This document shows positions 12,301-21,749 of a DNA stretch of 55,524 nt, in pieces (position 1 is the first letter of the stretch; each line of letters opens with the position of its first letter). The stretch spans positions 141,087 to 196,610 of the forward strand of contig ML976770.1 in the NCBI GenBank assembly GCA_010015655.1, in the 5' to 3' direction. The notes below the pieces were generated by a model that was not told the DNA's origin, searched no databases, and saw only the letters and a program-made list of their open reading frames with translations. The translations under genes and the position numbers were made by a program. The stretch is from Bimuria novae-zelandiae CBS 107.79 (Eukaryota > Ascomycota > Dothideomycetes > Pleosporales > Didymosphaeriaceae).

Positions 12301-14140
12301 TGTTCGAGGGCCTAAGGGCCTAGATAGCCTAATTATTAGTGCTAGGTCCACGCGTCTGCCTTCTATAGTCTTTATTTAGTGCGTGTATTGGTCTTGTAAG
12401 TGGCGTGCGCAGTATTAGTAGGAATACTACCTACTAGCCTTATCTTGTGTTCTAAGACCTACTATCTATGTAGCTCTTAGAGTTCTACTAGCACAGTATT
12501 ATCTCTTCTCTTTAGAGTCGTTAGGTCTGCTTTTATATCCCACCAAAGGCCTTGCCTCCGGAGTAATCGGAACAATATAAGATTGTAGAGTAGATTAGGG
12601 CAATAGGCCATATTATCTAGCTATATTAATTAATTACTATTTGCACTCTATACGTTAAGATAGACGCTCTCGTATCCTTTAATCTATATTTATGTATTCC
12701 CTGCCCATATAAAGTCTCCTAGCGCCGGTGGACGGTATAAGACAAAGCGATTAATGTTGTTAAAGATATAGCAGGTTGTGCCTAAATCGAGTATAGCTAA
12801 GCGTCGTAATAGGTACGTGTTTAGGTTAGTGTAAAAGGATGCGGCGTTAAAGCTCGCTAGGATTTTAGTAATCTTGCGTCTATCTAGTTATTTATTATTA
12901 GCCTTAGTAATTCGAGGTGGAGTGGGAGTGTGTGATTGTTTAATTTTAGGTGCCTGTAATTTGGCCTTTTTTGTTCTTTTTAACTTCTCTTAGAAGTCGG
13001 TATCATGTTCTAGCCTAAGCTTAACTAGCTTTACTATAAGAGGGTTTGGTGTGAACCAGTCTGGCTGCTTGTCTAGAAAGGCATAGAAACAGTCTTAAAG
13101 ACTATAGCGTAGTTTATAAGCAGGGCAGTAATTGCCACTAACTATTATTAGCTTAAGGCTTTAAGGCGACCGCTTAGTTCTAGTACGTTAACTATTATTT
13201 CGTTATTTATAATTCTAAGGTCTTCCCTAACTTTTAGATAATGCTACTTCATCCACAAGAGAGGCGTCCCTGTCTGTGGCCTAGGTGGGTTCACCACCTT
13301 CAGCGAGAGATAACCCTGCAGCAGCAAAAGCGCCCTTTTATTTGCCCTTGGTCGGGTGCTGCAGGATCATGTGGTCTTAGAAGAGTTTTATTATGTGCTT
13401 CCGTGAGACAGCTGCATCCTTGCTTCCATATTACTGGAAGGTCGTTACCCACATAGGTGCGACATAGACAACTGCCTTTATAAAGTCTTCTTTTACTAAG
13501 TCTAGCCTTTAAAGTTCTAGAACCTAATTAGTCTCTGCTTCTGTGGCTGCATAATCGTACTCAGAGAGCCATGTAGCCTATAATCTAGCTATTCTTATTA
13601 GCTTAAGCGCTTCTTAATACCTTGTTCTTAATTGTCTATATTCGTCTTGATAGTTAACCCTAATTATAATTATAAGGTTGTTTATCTATTGCTTAATTAT
13701 TTCTCTAAAAATGCAGTAGTTGTTCTAGAGATGCGCGGAGATTATTAACTAGAGAAAGGTAACTACCTTATTAAGGTCTACCTTTTCTTCTTAATAGGCT
13801 CGATCCATGACCTTATAGATCTTAAGCTATCCTTTATAGTAGTCGCTATCGTCTTTGTATGCTTTCGCGCCTGCCAGCAATAGATAAGATAGTAATATCA
13901 GTGCGTTATTTAGGTTCGCATTCGTGTAGACAGCGTTTAGCTAGTAGTTGCCTATTAACGGCGGTATCGGCATAGCGGGTTTCTGCTTTGGTTCATCTAT
14001 CAGCGCTAGGTCAATAATATTCTAGACCTTAAGGAATTAGCATCTTATTTTAAGCTGTCTTAGCTATGGTGTGTAATTCGTGTAGTTAGTTAGGATCACT
14101 ATAGGATCTCTAAGGGTTAATAGGGCCATTGCGATTGGCT
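9365..14140 (-). pseudogene. Copia E gag-pol polyprotein remnant
   Basis: Reverse-strand reading with restorable stops. Gag lies roughly in 14140-12950 and is poorly recognisable. Integrase core: GERVAIDFHDY near 12165 and IKSNNKIF near 11965. Reverse transcriptase: GIIIFFYVDNIIIT, with the catalytic YVDN at 10383-10394 (YVDD in active copies). RNase H: KAELLALSQVAKEALF near 9740 and INCDNQQT near 9660. The order integrase before reverse transcriptase defines Ty1/copia. The Asp-to-Asn change in the polymerase site follows from TG to TA within GATGAT. No part is functional. Confidence 0.85.
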
Positions 14141-14179
14141 TGATAAGGTAGTATTAGTTAAGGTAGTGAGACTCTTAAT

Positions 14180-14436
14180 TATTAGATTAGAAAGGTAATC
14201 TAATAAGATAAATTAAGGTATAAATTGTTGTGTCCGTTCTCTGTATTCCTGTAAGAATATAAGGCACTTATATCCTTATATCTTCCACTAATACGCTAAT
14301 CTATTTCCGTTGATTAAGGAGAGTTGCCCTTTGTTCCGCCCGGAATTGTGCGGATGAACCAGACTGCTGGCAAGGTCTCTTTGTGTAGGGTTGCGCCAGC
14401 TACCTTTGCTTGTGCAAAGGGCCATGTAATCGGACA
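14180..14436 (-). repeat. 5' LTR of Copia E
   Basis: 257-bp direct copy of 9056-9312 in which TGTCAGATTGG has become TATTAGATTAG. It is followed by the GGAAG duplication and then the resumed integrase of gypsy A. Confidence 0.94.
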
Positions 14437-15370
14437 GGAAGACCTCTAAAAGAATTTATTACTAATAGAGACAAGCTCTTTACATTAAAATACTAAGATA
14501 TATTTATAGTATCCCTAGGTATTAATAGGAAGCTCTTGACAAGTTTTTACCCCTAAACTAATAGATAAATGGAACGTACGAATTAGACCCTAAAGTAGTA
14601 CCTATAATTCTACGTTAATAAATAGTAGAATAATTAGGTAGAATTACTACTAATGGCCTAGCTAGCGTATAATAGTACAAGGTCAGGAACAATGCAGTAT
14701 TCCCCATACTATATAAATTATAGATATAAGCTAATTACTTATTAAGATCTATAAGATATAGAAAGCATTTCTATAAGAGTCTAAAATAAGACTTAAAAAA
14801 TAAAAGAACTTTATAAAATCTTAAGAAAATAAATTACTGAAAAAGATCTTATAGTAGCTAAAAACGCAAATAAATAAAAGATTAAAGGACTAACCCTTAA
14901 AAAAGGGGATAAAGTTTTTCTATTATAAAAACATTTAAGGATAAAACGACATAGTAAAAAACTAAATTACCTCTAAGTAGGCTCTTTTCAAGTATAAGAA
15001 ACTAAGGGACCTATTATGATTAAATTACTTTTACTAATAGGTATAAAAATATATCTAATAGTTTATAAATTATTATTAAAACTAGTACTACTAAATGCTC
15101 TAGTTAAAACCTAGTTAGATCTAGAAGATAACGAGTATAAGATTAAAGAAATTAAAGACCTAAGGATAGTCTAGGGTTAGTAAAAATACTTAGTAAAATA
15201 AAAAGAATAGCCTAAATAATATAATACCTAAAAAAAAAAAAACCTTTATAAACTATAAAAAGGCGTACAGAGACTTCTATTTTAAAATAAGGAAAGACTA
15301 GTTCCGCTAAGGCTAAATAGTAAATCTAAGAAGGAAGAAAGATTAAAAAAAATTAAAATTAAGTAAAAAA
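14437..15370 (+). pseudogene. Gypsy A integrase C-terminal half and chromodomain
   Basis: After the second GGAAG duplication the frame resumes with RPLKEFITNRDKLFT, the integrase segment with its second Asp. It continues through SLGINRKLLTSFYPQTNRQM (the usual glutamate of the triad is not obvious because of mutations nearby). Farther on, NEYKIKEI (about 15130) and KYLVKQKEQP (about 15190) match a chromodomain, with Trp codons turned to TAG. Chromodomains in this position define chromoviruses and are thought to guide integration to heterochromatin, which fits the nested surroundings. Confidence 0.82.
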
Positions 15371-15834
15371 AGCTTAGCCTATAACTAGCTTAAATTAGCC
15401 CTTAGAGGTGCGAGTCGTAATAGTTTATAATTATTAATAGTAGTTATACCCTTTAGATCCTCTTTTTACTTCTCTAAAGCTTCTATTATATTAGTAATAC
15501 GTAGATCGCGCTAAGCATAGTTATGCTCTTTTTCCTCTACTTTAGCTAGCTTACGCTTAAGGCGAGTAGCTAACTCTTTCGCGCGAAGGAGCTCTAGACG
15601 CTTCTTACGCTTTTCCCTCTAAACACGCTCCTAATCTTTCTTAGGAACCCACAGGCTACACGAAGTGTAAATAGAAATATAACTAGCATACTTCTTAAAA
15701 GTAGCGTCTATAAAGTAGCGTAACTTTATCTTCTAATAACGCTTGTAACTAAATATTATCTCTAGACCTTAAGATTCCACCTTCTCCGCACGGGCACGAC
15801 GAGTGGCAACGGACAAGCGAGGAGCTTTTAGCAT
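15370..15834 (-). pseudogene. Antisense reading frame inside gypsy A, unknown function
   Basis: On the strand opposite to the element, an ATG survives at 15834 and opens MLKAPRLSVATRRARAEK. It continues, with restorable TAG stops, for about 150 codons to roughly 15370. The protein is strongly basic. Its second half (about residues 75-125, for example ELATRLKRKLAKVEEKEH) looks like a charged coiled coil. It converges with pol and lies between chromodomain and 3' LTR. I do not recognise the family. A gene captured by the element, an element-encoded antisense gene, or a fortuitous frame are all possible; the charged pattern and the intact ATG favour a real former gene. Its end is uncertain. Confidence 0.5.
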
Positions 15835-15985
15835 AGTTAGTAAGGCAAGGAGAATTAAGCAGAGGCTATAACCTGCCTTAAGATATAAGGACGTACACTT
15901 TTATATAAATTAATAAATATATATTAATAATATAATAAGGTAAAAAAGTAAAGTATTAAGAAAATAACCTTAAAAGGGGGGATAG

Positions 15986-16500
15986 TATTATAATTATAAA
16001 CCTTAAAGAAATAAAGAGACTAGATAATTACGCTAAAAAAGTAATTATTAATAAAATAACTAGATCGCGGGAATATATAAAGACGTAAAATAGCTTAAAT
16101 TAGTAGTTATATAATATAGTCTTGCCTAAATAAGAAGTCTAAGAGACTACGAAAGTCTAAGGGACTATAAAAGTCTAAGGGACTATAAAGGCTTAATAGG
16201 ACTATAATAGTAATTTAAATAATAGTAAGGAATAAGATAGATAGTATATAAACTAATAGTTTCTTTATACTTCTTATACTCCTTGTAGTTAACTTAATAT
16301 ACTATAAGTATATTTTTTATATCAGATTAATAAATCTCCTAGTTAGTTATTTTATAGTTTATTATAGAATTAGATTATTCTTAAAACCTATCTTATAGCT
16401 ATTTTTAGCTTTTAACTACTAAATATCCGCAAGGCACTTCTCCCTTAACCTATTCTCCCCTAACCTAGACCAGGCTTAGGTACGTAGAACCCTTGTAATA
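15986..16500 (+). repeat. 3' LTR of gypsy A
   Basis: This 515-bp copy of 1556-2070 begins TATTATAATTATAAACC and ends CCTTGTAATA, so both terminal dinucleotides have been altered by C-to-T changes. It is followed by the CATAG target duplication. Confidence 0.93.
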
Positions 16501-16505
16501 CATAG

Positions 16506-17534
16506 CTATATAATATCCCTTATTTAACTCTTACTTAACGCATTAATAGCTCCCTCCTATAAGCTACTGTTAACGTACAGAAACGGAAGCTATATCCTAT
16601 AAAGGAGTAGTCTTTCGTTTAGTAAATCTTAGACCTTAACTAATAAGGATTTCCACCCTAAATTATTTATATATAATAAATAATAAATAATTTACTTACT
16701 ACGTGTAGCTAGAATTTTCTCCTTTAGTTAGTTAGGTAGAAATAAGTATCCTGCTTTATTAACTACTAGCTAAAGCTCTAGATAAAGTAGAATTATAAGT
16801 TTTACTTATAGTATATAAAATTAAAGAACCAAGTTATAATCTACGCATAGTTTAAGCTTATAGAAGAGATACGTTAGTTATATAATATATTTAATATAGA
16901 TACTTATAACTTTAATAAGACTAGCTTTATAATAGGTATTACTATAACGTTAAAAGTTTTTATAAGCTCTAAGACAGTTAGCTAGGTAGTAACTATATAG
17001 CTAAGTAACCGCGAGTAGGTTACAATAATTAAGTATATTAACGTGTCAAGCTAGTCTATCCTACCCTTTATAATTCTGTAAGGGAAGCTCTACTAAGCTA
17101 GTTAGTATAAAGGCCTACTATCTAACTAGACTATTACTATTAGCGATAATAGCTAGACTATAAATAACCTAGGCTTTAAGTGGGTAAAGCACTTCTACTA
17201 ATATACTAAGGCCTATATAATAGGGGTCTACGAACTGCTTATCCTTAATAGCCACGGTAGTCACGTAATACTTAAGTTTGATAAATACTGTGCAAAGAAT
17301 AAGATTATTACGCTTTATATGTCCTCTTATATATTGCACCTACTCTAGCTACTTAATATTAGCTACTTAATATTAGCTACTTAATATTAGCTACTTCTTA
17401 CCTCTTAAAGTTACGTATCGCTATTAGGTGTCTAAGCTTGCGCGACAACGCGTCTTTTATATTAATAAGTAAGACTTCTTATAAATATACCTAAGTATTA
17501 AAGGGATAGTCCTATTAGAGTAGAATATTTAGGC
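16506..17534 (+). pseudogene. F3 pogo-like transposase, central and catalytic piece
   Basis: This piece continues the frame broken at 1555. Reading restorable stops as Gln, it shows the rest of the N-terminal helix-turn-helix, a CENP-B-like DNA-binding region (ILDLNQQGFPP near 16640), then the DDE_1 core: NFDKTSFIIG near 16915 (family YNFDETGF), LLILNSHGSHV near 17240 and LLQLLNISY near 17350 (family LLQPLDV). The second catalytic Asp is Asn. A 15-bp tandem repeat interrupts the coding sequence at 17348-17395, which may be replication slippage after mutation. The frame stops where F2 is inserted at 17535. Order and motifs identify the Fot1/pogo branch; activity is impossible given many stops. 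Confidence 0.8.
17348..17395. repeat. 15-bp tandem repeat, about three copies
   Basis: The unit AGCTACTTAATATTA occurs three times in a row plus a partial fourth, just behind the catalytic motifs of the F3 transposase. A length change inside a former coding region suggests slippage after the gene had died. Confidence 0.8.
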
Positions 17535-17536
17535 TA

Positions 17537-18096
17537 ACGTACTTCACAAGCCAGCTAGCAGTATAAGCGAGCTGGCACCCCACCTAACTTTTCGTAACGC
17601 GTCCTCTAGTAATATAATAGCTCAACCACCTCCTTCTTAATTATCCTATAACGAAGTAGATATCCTTCTCGCTATTATAGCTATTAATAGAAATTAGATC
17701 TAGAGTAAAAAACGCGCTATAGTAATATTTAACGTCCTATAAAGTATGCTTTAAAGGTAACGCGCTAGTATTACTACGCAACATAATTATTAGCTTAAAT
17801 TAAAAAAGCTTACTAAGCTAAAAGAGGAGGTAATTATTAGGCATATACTTAATCTAGATTCGCGAGGGTTTACGCCTACCCTAGGTGCTATACAAGATAT
17901 AGCGGATAACCTACTCGCTAAGCGCAGCGCTAGCTTAATAGGTAAAAACTAGCTACGTAACTTTATTAAGCAAATAAATTACCTTACTATATAATTTAAT
18001 TATCTATATAATTAATAGAGAGCTCTATATAAAGATATAGAGGCTATTAAGACTTAATTCGAGCTTATATCGCGCACGAAGGCTATCTATAGTATT
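17537..18096 (+). pseudogene. Pogo-like transposon F2, 5' part with transposase N-terminus
   Basis: The element starts ACGTACTTCACAAGCCAG after TA (17535-17536). The restored frame reads KKLTKLKEEVIIRHILNLD (near 17810) and RGFTPTLGAIQDIADNLLAK (near 17865). These almost duplicate the F1 DNA-binding region, so F1 and F2 belong to the same family. The frame ends at 18096 at the LTR of gypsy C, and the catalytic part is not found elsewhere in the window. Its terminus also carries two GCGAGCTG/CCAGCTAG-like units as in F1. Confidence 0.8.
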
Positions 18097-18543
18097 TATT
18101 ATAGTTTAGAAGTCAAAGGTGGGACGACGGGCCTTATAACGATAACGAGGCCCCACCTTAGGCTTACGTAACGTCCCAGGCTGTCTTAGACGCCAAGACC
18201 ATAAGACATTATGGGACCATGTGACCCTAGTCACGTGACGTCCCAGGATATCCCATAGGATCCCATGAGGCTGGGATATGGGATACCATGGGATTCTATA
18301 GGATAGGGAGAGTATATATATACAGGACAGGCTTCCGTTATATGCTCCTTATAGTTAACTTATATATCTTCTATACAAGTACGTTCTCCTATATAAATTA
18401 ATAGTTATTTTATTTATTATAAAATTAAATTATTTAGCACGCGCTAAGTGTCGCATTAAACTATATTACTAAATAATTTATAAGGTACCTTATTACCTTA
18501 CTATCCTAACCTAGATTGGACTAAGCGAGAGCGCCCTATAACA
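18097..18543 (+). repeat. 5' LTR of gypsy C
   Basis: 447 bp beginning TATTATAGTTTAGAAG (TGTTA mutated) and ending GCCCTATAACA, followed directly by CTTTAACTACC as in gypsy A and D. It contains repeated GTCCCAGG/ATCCCATGG motifs. The part around 18110-18310 keeps many CA/TG dinucleotides, so mutation is patchy within one LTR. Confidence 0.85.
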
Positions 18544-19762
18544 CTTTAACTACCTAATAGTATAATAGTAGGACCTAGCTCGACAACCTTAGCCTTAGCG
18601 GCCCTAGTAAACAAAGAAAAAACTCTAGTAGAGCTAGTTATTAAATAGGTAGCTTAAATAGCCTAGCTTTAAGAAATTATTAACTAGATAAATAAGGAGA
18701 TAAGCACCTAAAAGAATATAAAATATTAATTAAAAGTTTTTAAGCCTAAATCCTATATTAGAAAAAGTTACCCGGGAACGTTCCTAATATAGATAGAACT
18801 ATTTAACTACTACAACCTAAAAAAGTTTAAAATGGAACAAGACAAAATCCTAGTTACTTATATAAACATGCAGGATAAGGCAGCCTAATAGGCTAAACTA
18901 ATAATTAATAATTTTCTTAAGTATAGTAAGCTTAAGGACTGCAAGTTAGAGGTAATAAAGGAAGCTTTTAAAAACTAAAAGTCCTTCTATAAGGCTATAA
19001 AAAGGATGTTTAGCACGATTAACGACGAACACTAGGCTAAAATATAATTATAGTAACTATAATAAAAGAGGTTAGTAATCCTCTATACGCTAGAGTTTAA
19101 ATATATTATAATAAAACTTAAGAGTTAGGGAGAAGCCCCTCTTATAATTACCTATTATAATAGGCTAAAGGAAACTATTAAAGACAAGCTAGTATATTAA
19201 GGAAAGGTAGACAACCTAAAAAAAACTTATAAATAACGCTATTTAAGTAAATAATCGCCTCTATAAACGAAAACTAAAGAAATGGCACGGCAGTTATATG
19301 TTCTCTAAGAAAGAACTAGCTAACAGACCCCTAGCTTGGGATAGGGACGGAGACGTTATCATGACTAACGAAGCCTAATGGTACAAAAAGAAAAATTGCA
19401 AAGGAAAGCAACCGTATAAGCTAAAGAAGGGCTACTAAGGCAAGAGCAGTATCTTGCAAGAAGAATAAAAATAGAGGGTTAAAGATAAAGCTTACCTCTA
19501 ATAGAGTAAAAAAGGCTACTTCGCTAAGGACTACAAAAGCTAGGAGACTAAGATTAATATAACTAACCTCTTATAAGTGGCTATAACCATCCTTACGCTA
19601 ATAGAAACTAACGAGGTGGATCTTACGCAAGAGATCCCGGGACTAGTAGAATAGGAGAAGGAATAAAAGACCCTCTATAAATACTAGATTTTCTAATAAC
19701 TAGTAGACGACGCCTGCTAAATATATAGTAGTAAACTACACTACTCGTCTTAGTGTAAGATA
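18544..19762 (+). pseudogene. Gypsy C gag, truncated by gypsy B
   Basis: After the LTR the frame restores to SIVGPSSTTLALAALVNKEK, then IAQLQEIINQINKEIS, the capsid-like KVFKPKSYIRKSYPGTFLIQ (near 18740) and a zinc-knuckle remnant (KKGYFAKDYKSQETK near 19510-19560, several Cys replaced). The same segments appear in gypsy D on the other strand (49640-48500), showing one family. The frame ends near a YQIFQQLVDDAC segment and is cut by the LTR of gypsy B at 19763. No continuation of C is found beyond B. Confidence 0.8.
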
Positions 19763-19923
19763 TGTAAGGGGCTGGGTGCTCAAGGAGCCAAAGGTGCCAG
19801 AAGAATACTTATGAATTCGATAGAGAGTCCGAAGTTAAGCTTTGGGCGTCGAACTTATATATCTAGGGTTTGCATAACCGAGGGTTAAGGATCTAAGATA
19901 ATAACTAGGCGTAGCCTATTACA
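19763..19923 (-). repeat. 3' LTR of gypsy B
   Basis: 161 bp, TGTAAGGGGCTGGGTGCTC...CCTATTACA. It matches 30466-30626 along its whole length, differing mainly by C/T and G/A changes. Confidence 0.92.
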
Positions 19924-20285
19924 TACCTCTCTTCCCTCTATTAAGGGTAAAAAAAAAGAAATCTCCGCGTCTTATCTTGTTTGTGTAGCTTCGCGGTTGT
20001 TTTATTGTCTACTTGCGATCCTCTCGCTATTATAAACCTCTTACTAGTTCTGTTCTTACGTGTCTAATTTTATATCCTTGCTATAAGTAGTTACTGCGGC
20101 GGTGTGTTCGCGCTAGTGCGTTTACTTATTATTATATACATAAAATTGCTTCTTACTTAGCTTTTAGACCTTACTTTTTTAAGCTCTCTCTCTTTTCTTA
20201 GCTTAACTTCGTGCGCTGCAACGTCTTGCTTTTAACCTAGTTTTTTCTAACTTCGCGACCTAATTCCCCTTACTATTTTAATAAG

Positions 20286-21540
20286 ATAGCTAGCCTTTTA
20301 CGTAATAAGGACGCCTAAGTGTTAGAGGCGTGCTACTAACTTTAATAATAAGATAGAGAAAGGCCTGTCCCCGTCGCAGTTGCCTAACTACTAATTTAAG
20401 AAGACTAAGCTCTCTTAAGATAAAACTATTATATTTAACGCTAGCGTAATCCTTCTTAGCTAGCTTATTAAGAAGTTTAGTCCTTTTAAAGCTTGCGAAG
20501 TAAGTTCTAGACCCTTTTTTACGCTTTTTTTACTTCTTCCTACTTTCTAACTCGCCTCCTTGCTCTTCTAACCTCCTTCTTAGTTCTTTATTAGCCTAGG
20601 TGTGCGCACTTACTAACTTAATAAGCTTAGCTCTTAGGGTCTAATCTTGCTGCGCGCGATAATTAAGCGCTAGTATATTAACTACGTTACTTATAGACGC
20701 GTCTATTAGTAGGTGCTGGCGGGCAAGATAGTGTCCTGTAAGGAGTGCCGTACCTATAAGCTCACCGGCTGCACTAGACAAGTATGCTTTAGTCTAACTT
20801 GTTCTAGATAACTTTAGGGTGTGCTCTACTAACTCCTTCCCCTACCTAGATTTGGCCTGCCCTCGACGAAGTTGGCCGCGAAGAGTTTGCTAATATTATA
20901 GTTATTAGTATAGGCTACCTTATAAACGAGGTTTTAAAAAGTAGCTAGGAATAAAAGGCCTTCTTTACTAACTTTAACGCGTTCTATTCTGCTCGTAAGG
21001 TTGCTATTATTAATTACTATACCTCCTTTAAGAGCAAGACTACTATTACTTTAGGCCCTATTACTTCTTCCTTTAAGGCTGTTTAGCTCTTGGAGCGCAT
21101 CGCCGTCGCGGTTAAGAAGACTTTTAACCTTCTTTAAATTTATACTGCTAACTTTAAAGCATTCTATTAAGAGTGCAAGAACCTTTTTATAAGTTCCTTT
21201 TAGATAATAAAGCTATCTTTTAAGGCTAACATCGTGTAGCTCTCTAGTAAGTTCGTGGTAGTGGACAAGGGCATCGTAATAAATAGTTTTTAAATAATAA
21301 ATAATATTCTTGCGGGAGCTAATATGCCTACTTAAGCCTACTAGGGCTTGCGCTAGCGGCTTTAGGCTGTCGTAATTAAGGAGTGCCTAAGTAAGGAGGA
21401 TAATAGCTTTCTTAACCCTAGCAGTGTATTAGAGGGCGGAGAAGTAGACCTAAATATTATTAAGGAGGGTTTTGCTATTCTTTTAGTAGCTAAAAATGCC
21501 CCTCCTGCCTAGTTCCTCTCTCCTTCTTACTTTAGTTTAC
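20286..21540 (+). pseudogene. Antisense reading frame inside gypsy B, unknown function
   Basis: This forward-strand frame lies opposite to pol, between the chromodomain and the 3' LTR. A probable initiator at 20286 is ATA (mutated ATG), giving ASLLRNKDAQVLEACYQLQ after it. It can be followed, with stops restorable to Gln, for about 400 codons. The best-looking parts are IWPALDEVGREEFANIIV near 20850-20905, VVVDKGIVINSF near 21250 and LEGGEVDLNIIKEGF near 21430. No transmembrane stretch, zinc motif or known family is evident. A less convincing segment lies near 20480-20600, and the end beyond 21500 overlaps possible pol sequence. Alternatives are a captured gene, a helper protein of the element, or chance. 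Confidence 0.45.
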
Positions 21541-21749
21541 TTTTACGGCTTACTTCTTTCGTAAGGGTTATCCCTTACTACTATAAGAATTATTTAGTCC
21601 CCTTATTATTCTTAGTAGTTTTAAGAGTTTTCTAAGTTACTTCCTTAGGATTCCTTCTTAACTTCCTTCCCTAATACTTAACTTTATCCCTTAATAATGT
21701 TATTCCTACCCTTATTTTAGACACCTTTATCTAGCTAGGTTTTTTAGCT

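Larger units (their letters stand above)
9056..14436 (-). mobile_element. Ty1/copia element E, complete, reverse strand
   Basis: Two 257-bp LTRs (9056-9312 and 14180-14436) start TGTCAGATTGG (TATTAGATTAG in the second) and end ATCGGACA. They are flanked by a perfect GGAAG duplication (9051-9055, 14437-14441). A reverse-strand purine tract (GCTGAGGGGGTG) next to 9312 sets the orientation. The 5381-bp length and the order gag, integrase, reverse transcriptase, RNase H are those of Ty1/copia. It lies in the integrase of gypsy A and is therefore younger. Its LTRs are less mutated than its interior. Confidence 0.95.
1556..16500 (+). mobile_element. Ty3/gypsy chromovirus A, complete but RIP-killed and nested
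   Basis: Two 515-bp direct LTRs (1556-2070 and 15986-16500) with TGTTA...TAACA ends (TATTA...TAATA in the mutated 3' copy) are flanked by a perfect 5-bp duplication CATAG (1551-1555, 16501-16505). Forward-strand order is gag, protease, reverse transcriptase, RNase H, integrase, chromodomain: the Ty3/gypsy chromovirus layout. Three later insertions interrupt it: F1 (2184-4035), a solo LTR (4910-5383) and Copia E (9056-14436). Without these and their duplications the element is about 7.2 kb, a normal gypsy size. The 5' LTR is visibly less mutated than the 3' LTR. An extra frame on the opposite strand lies between chromodomain and 3' LTR. Confidence 0.95.
1383..17534 (+). mobile_element. Pogo/Fot1-like DNA transposon F3, split by gypsy A
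   Basis: The 5' end follows a TA at 1381-1382 and starts ACGTGTCCGATCACTCAG. This resembles the ACGTG termini of the other pogo-like elements here (2184, 17537, 32497). Its transposase starts at 1448, is broken at 1555 by the 14.9-kb gypsy A, and resumes at 16506 after the CATAG duplication. At 17535-17536 another pogo-like element (F2) is inserted at a TA. The 3' end of F3 was not found: F2 is itself cut by gypsy C, and no continuation is seen farther right. Only the outer limits supported by sequence are given; nearly all of the span is the younger gypsy insertion. Confidence 0.7.

Noticed and set aside
13241..13456. Open forward frame of 71 codons in Copia E
   Set aside because: It is antisense to Copia E gag in a patch with fewer mutations; no motif and no ordered context.
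20690..20810. Cys-rich zinc-finger peptide in an alternative frame (CKECRTYKLTGC)
   Set aside because: It lies one frame away from the longer restorable antisense frame and does not extend; the stretch is too short to support on its own.
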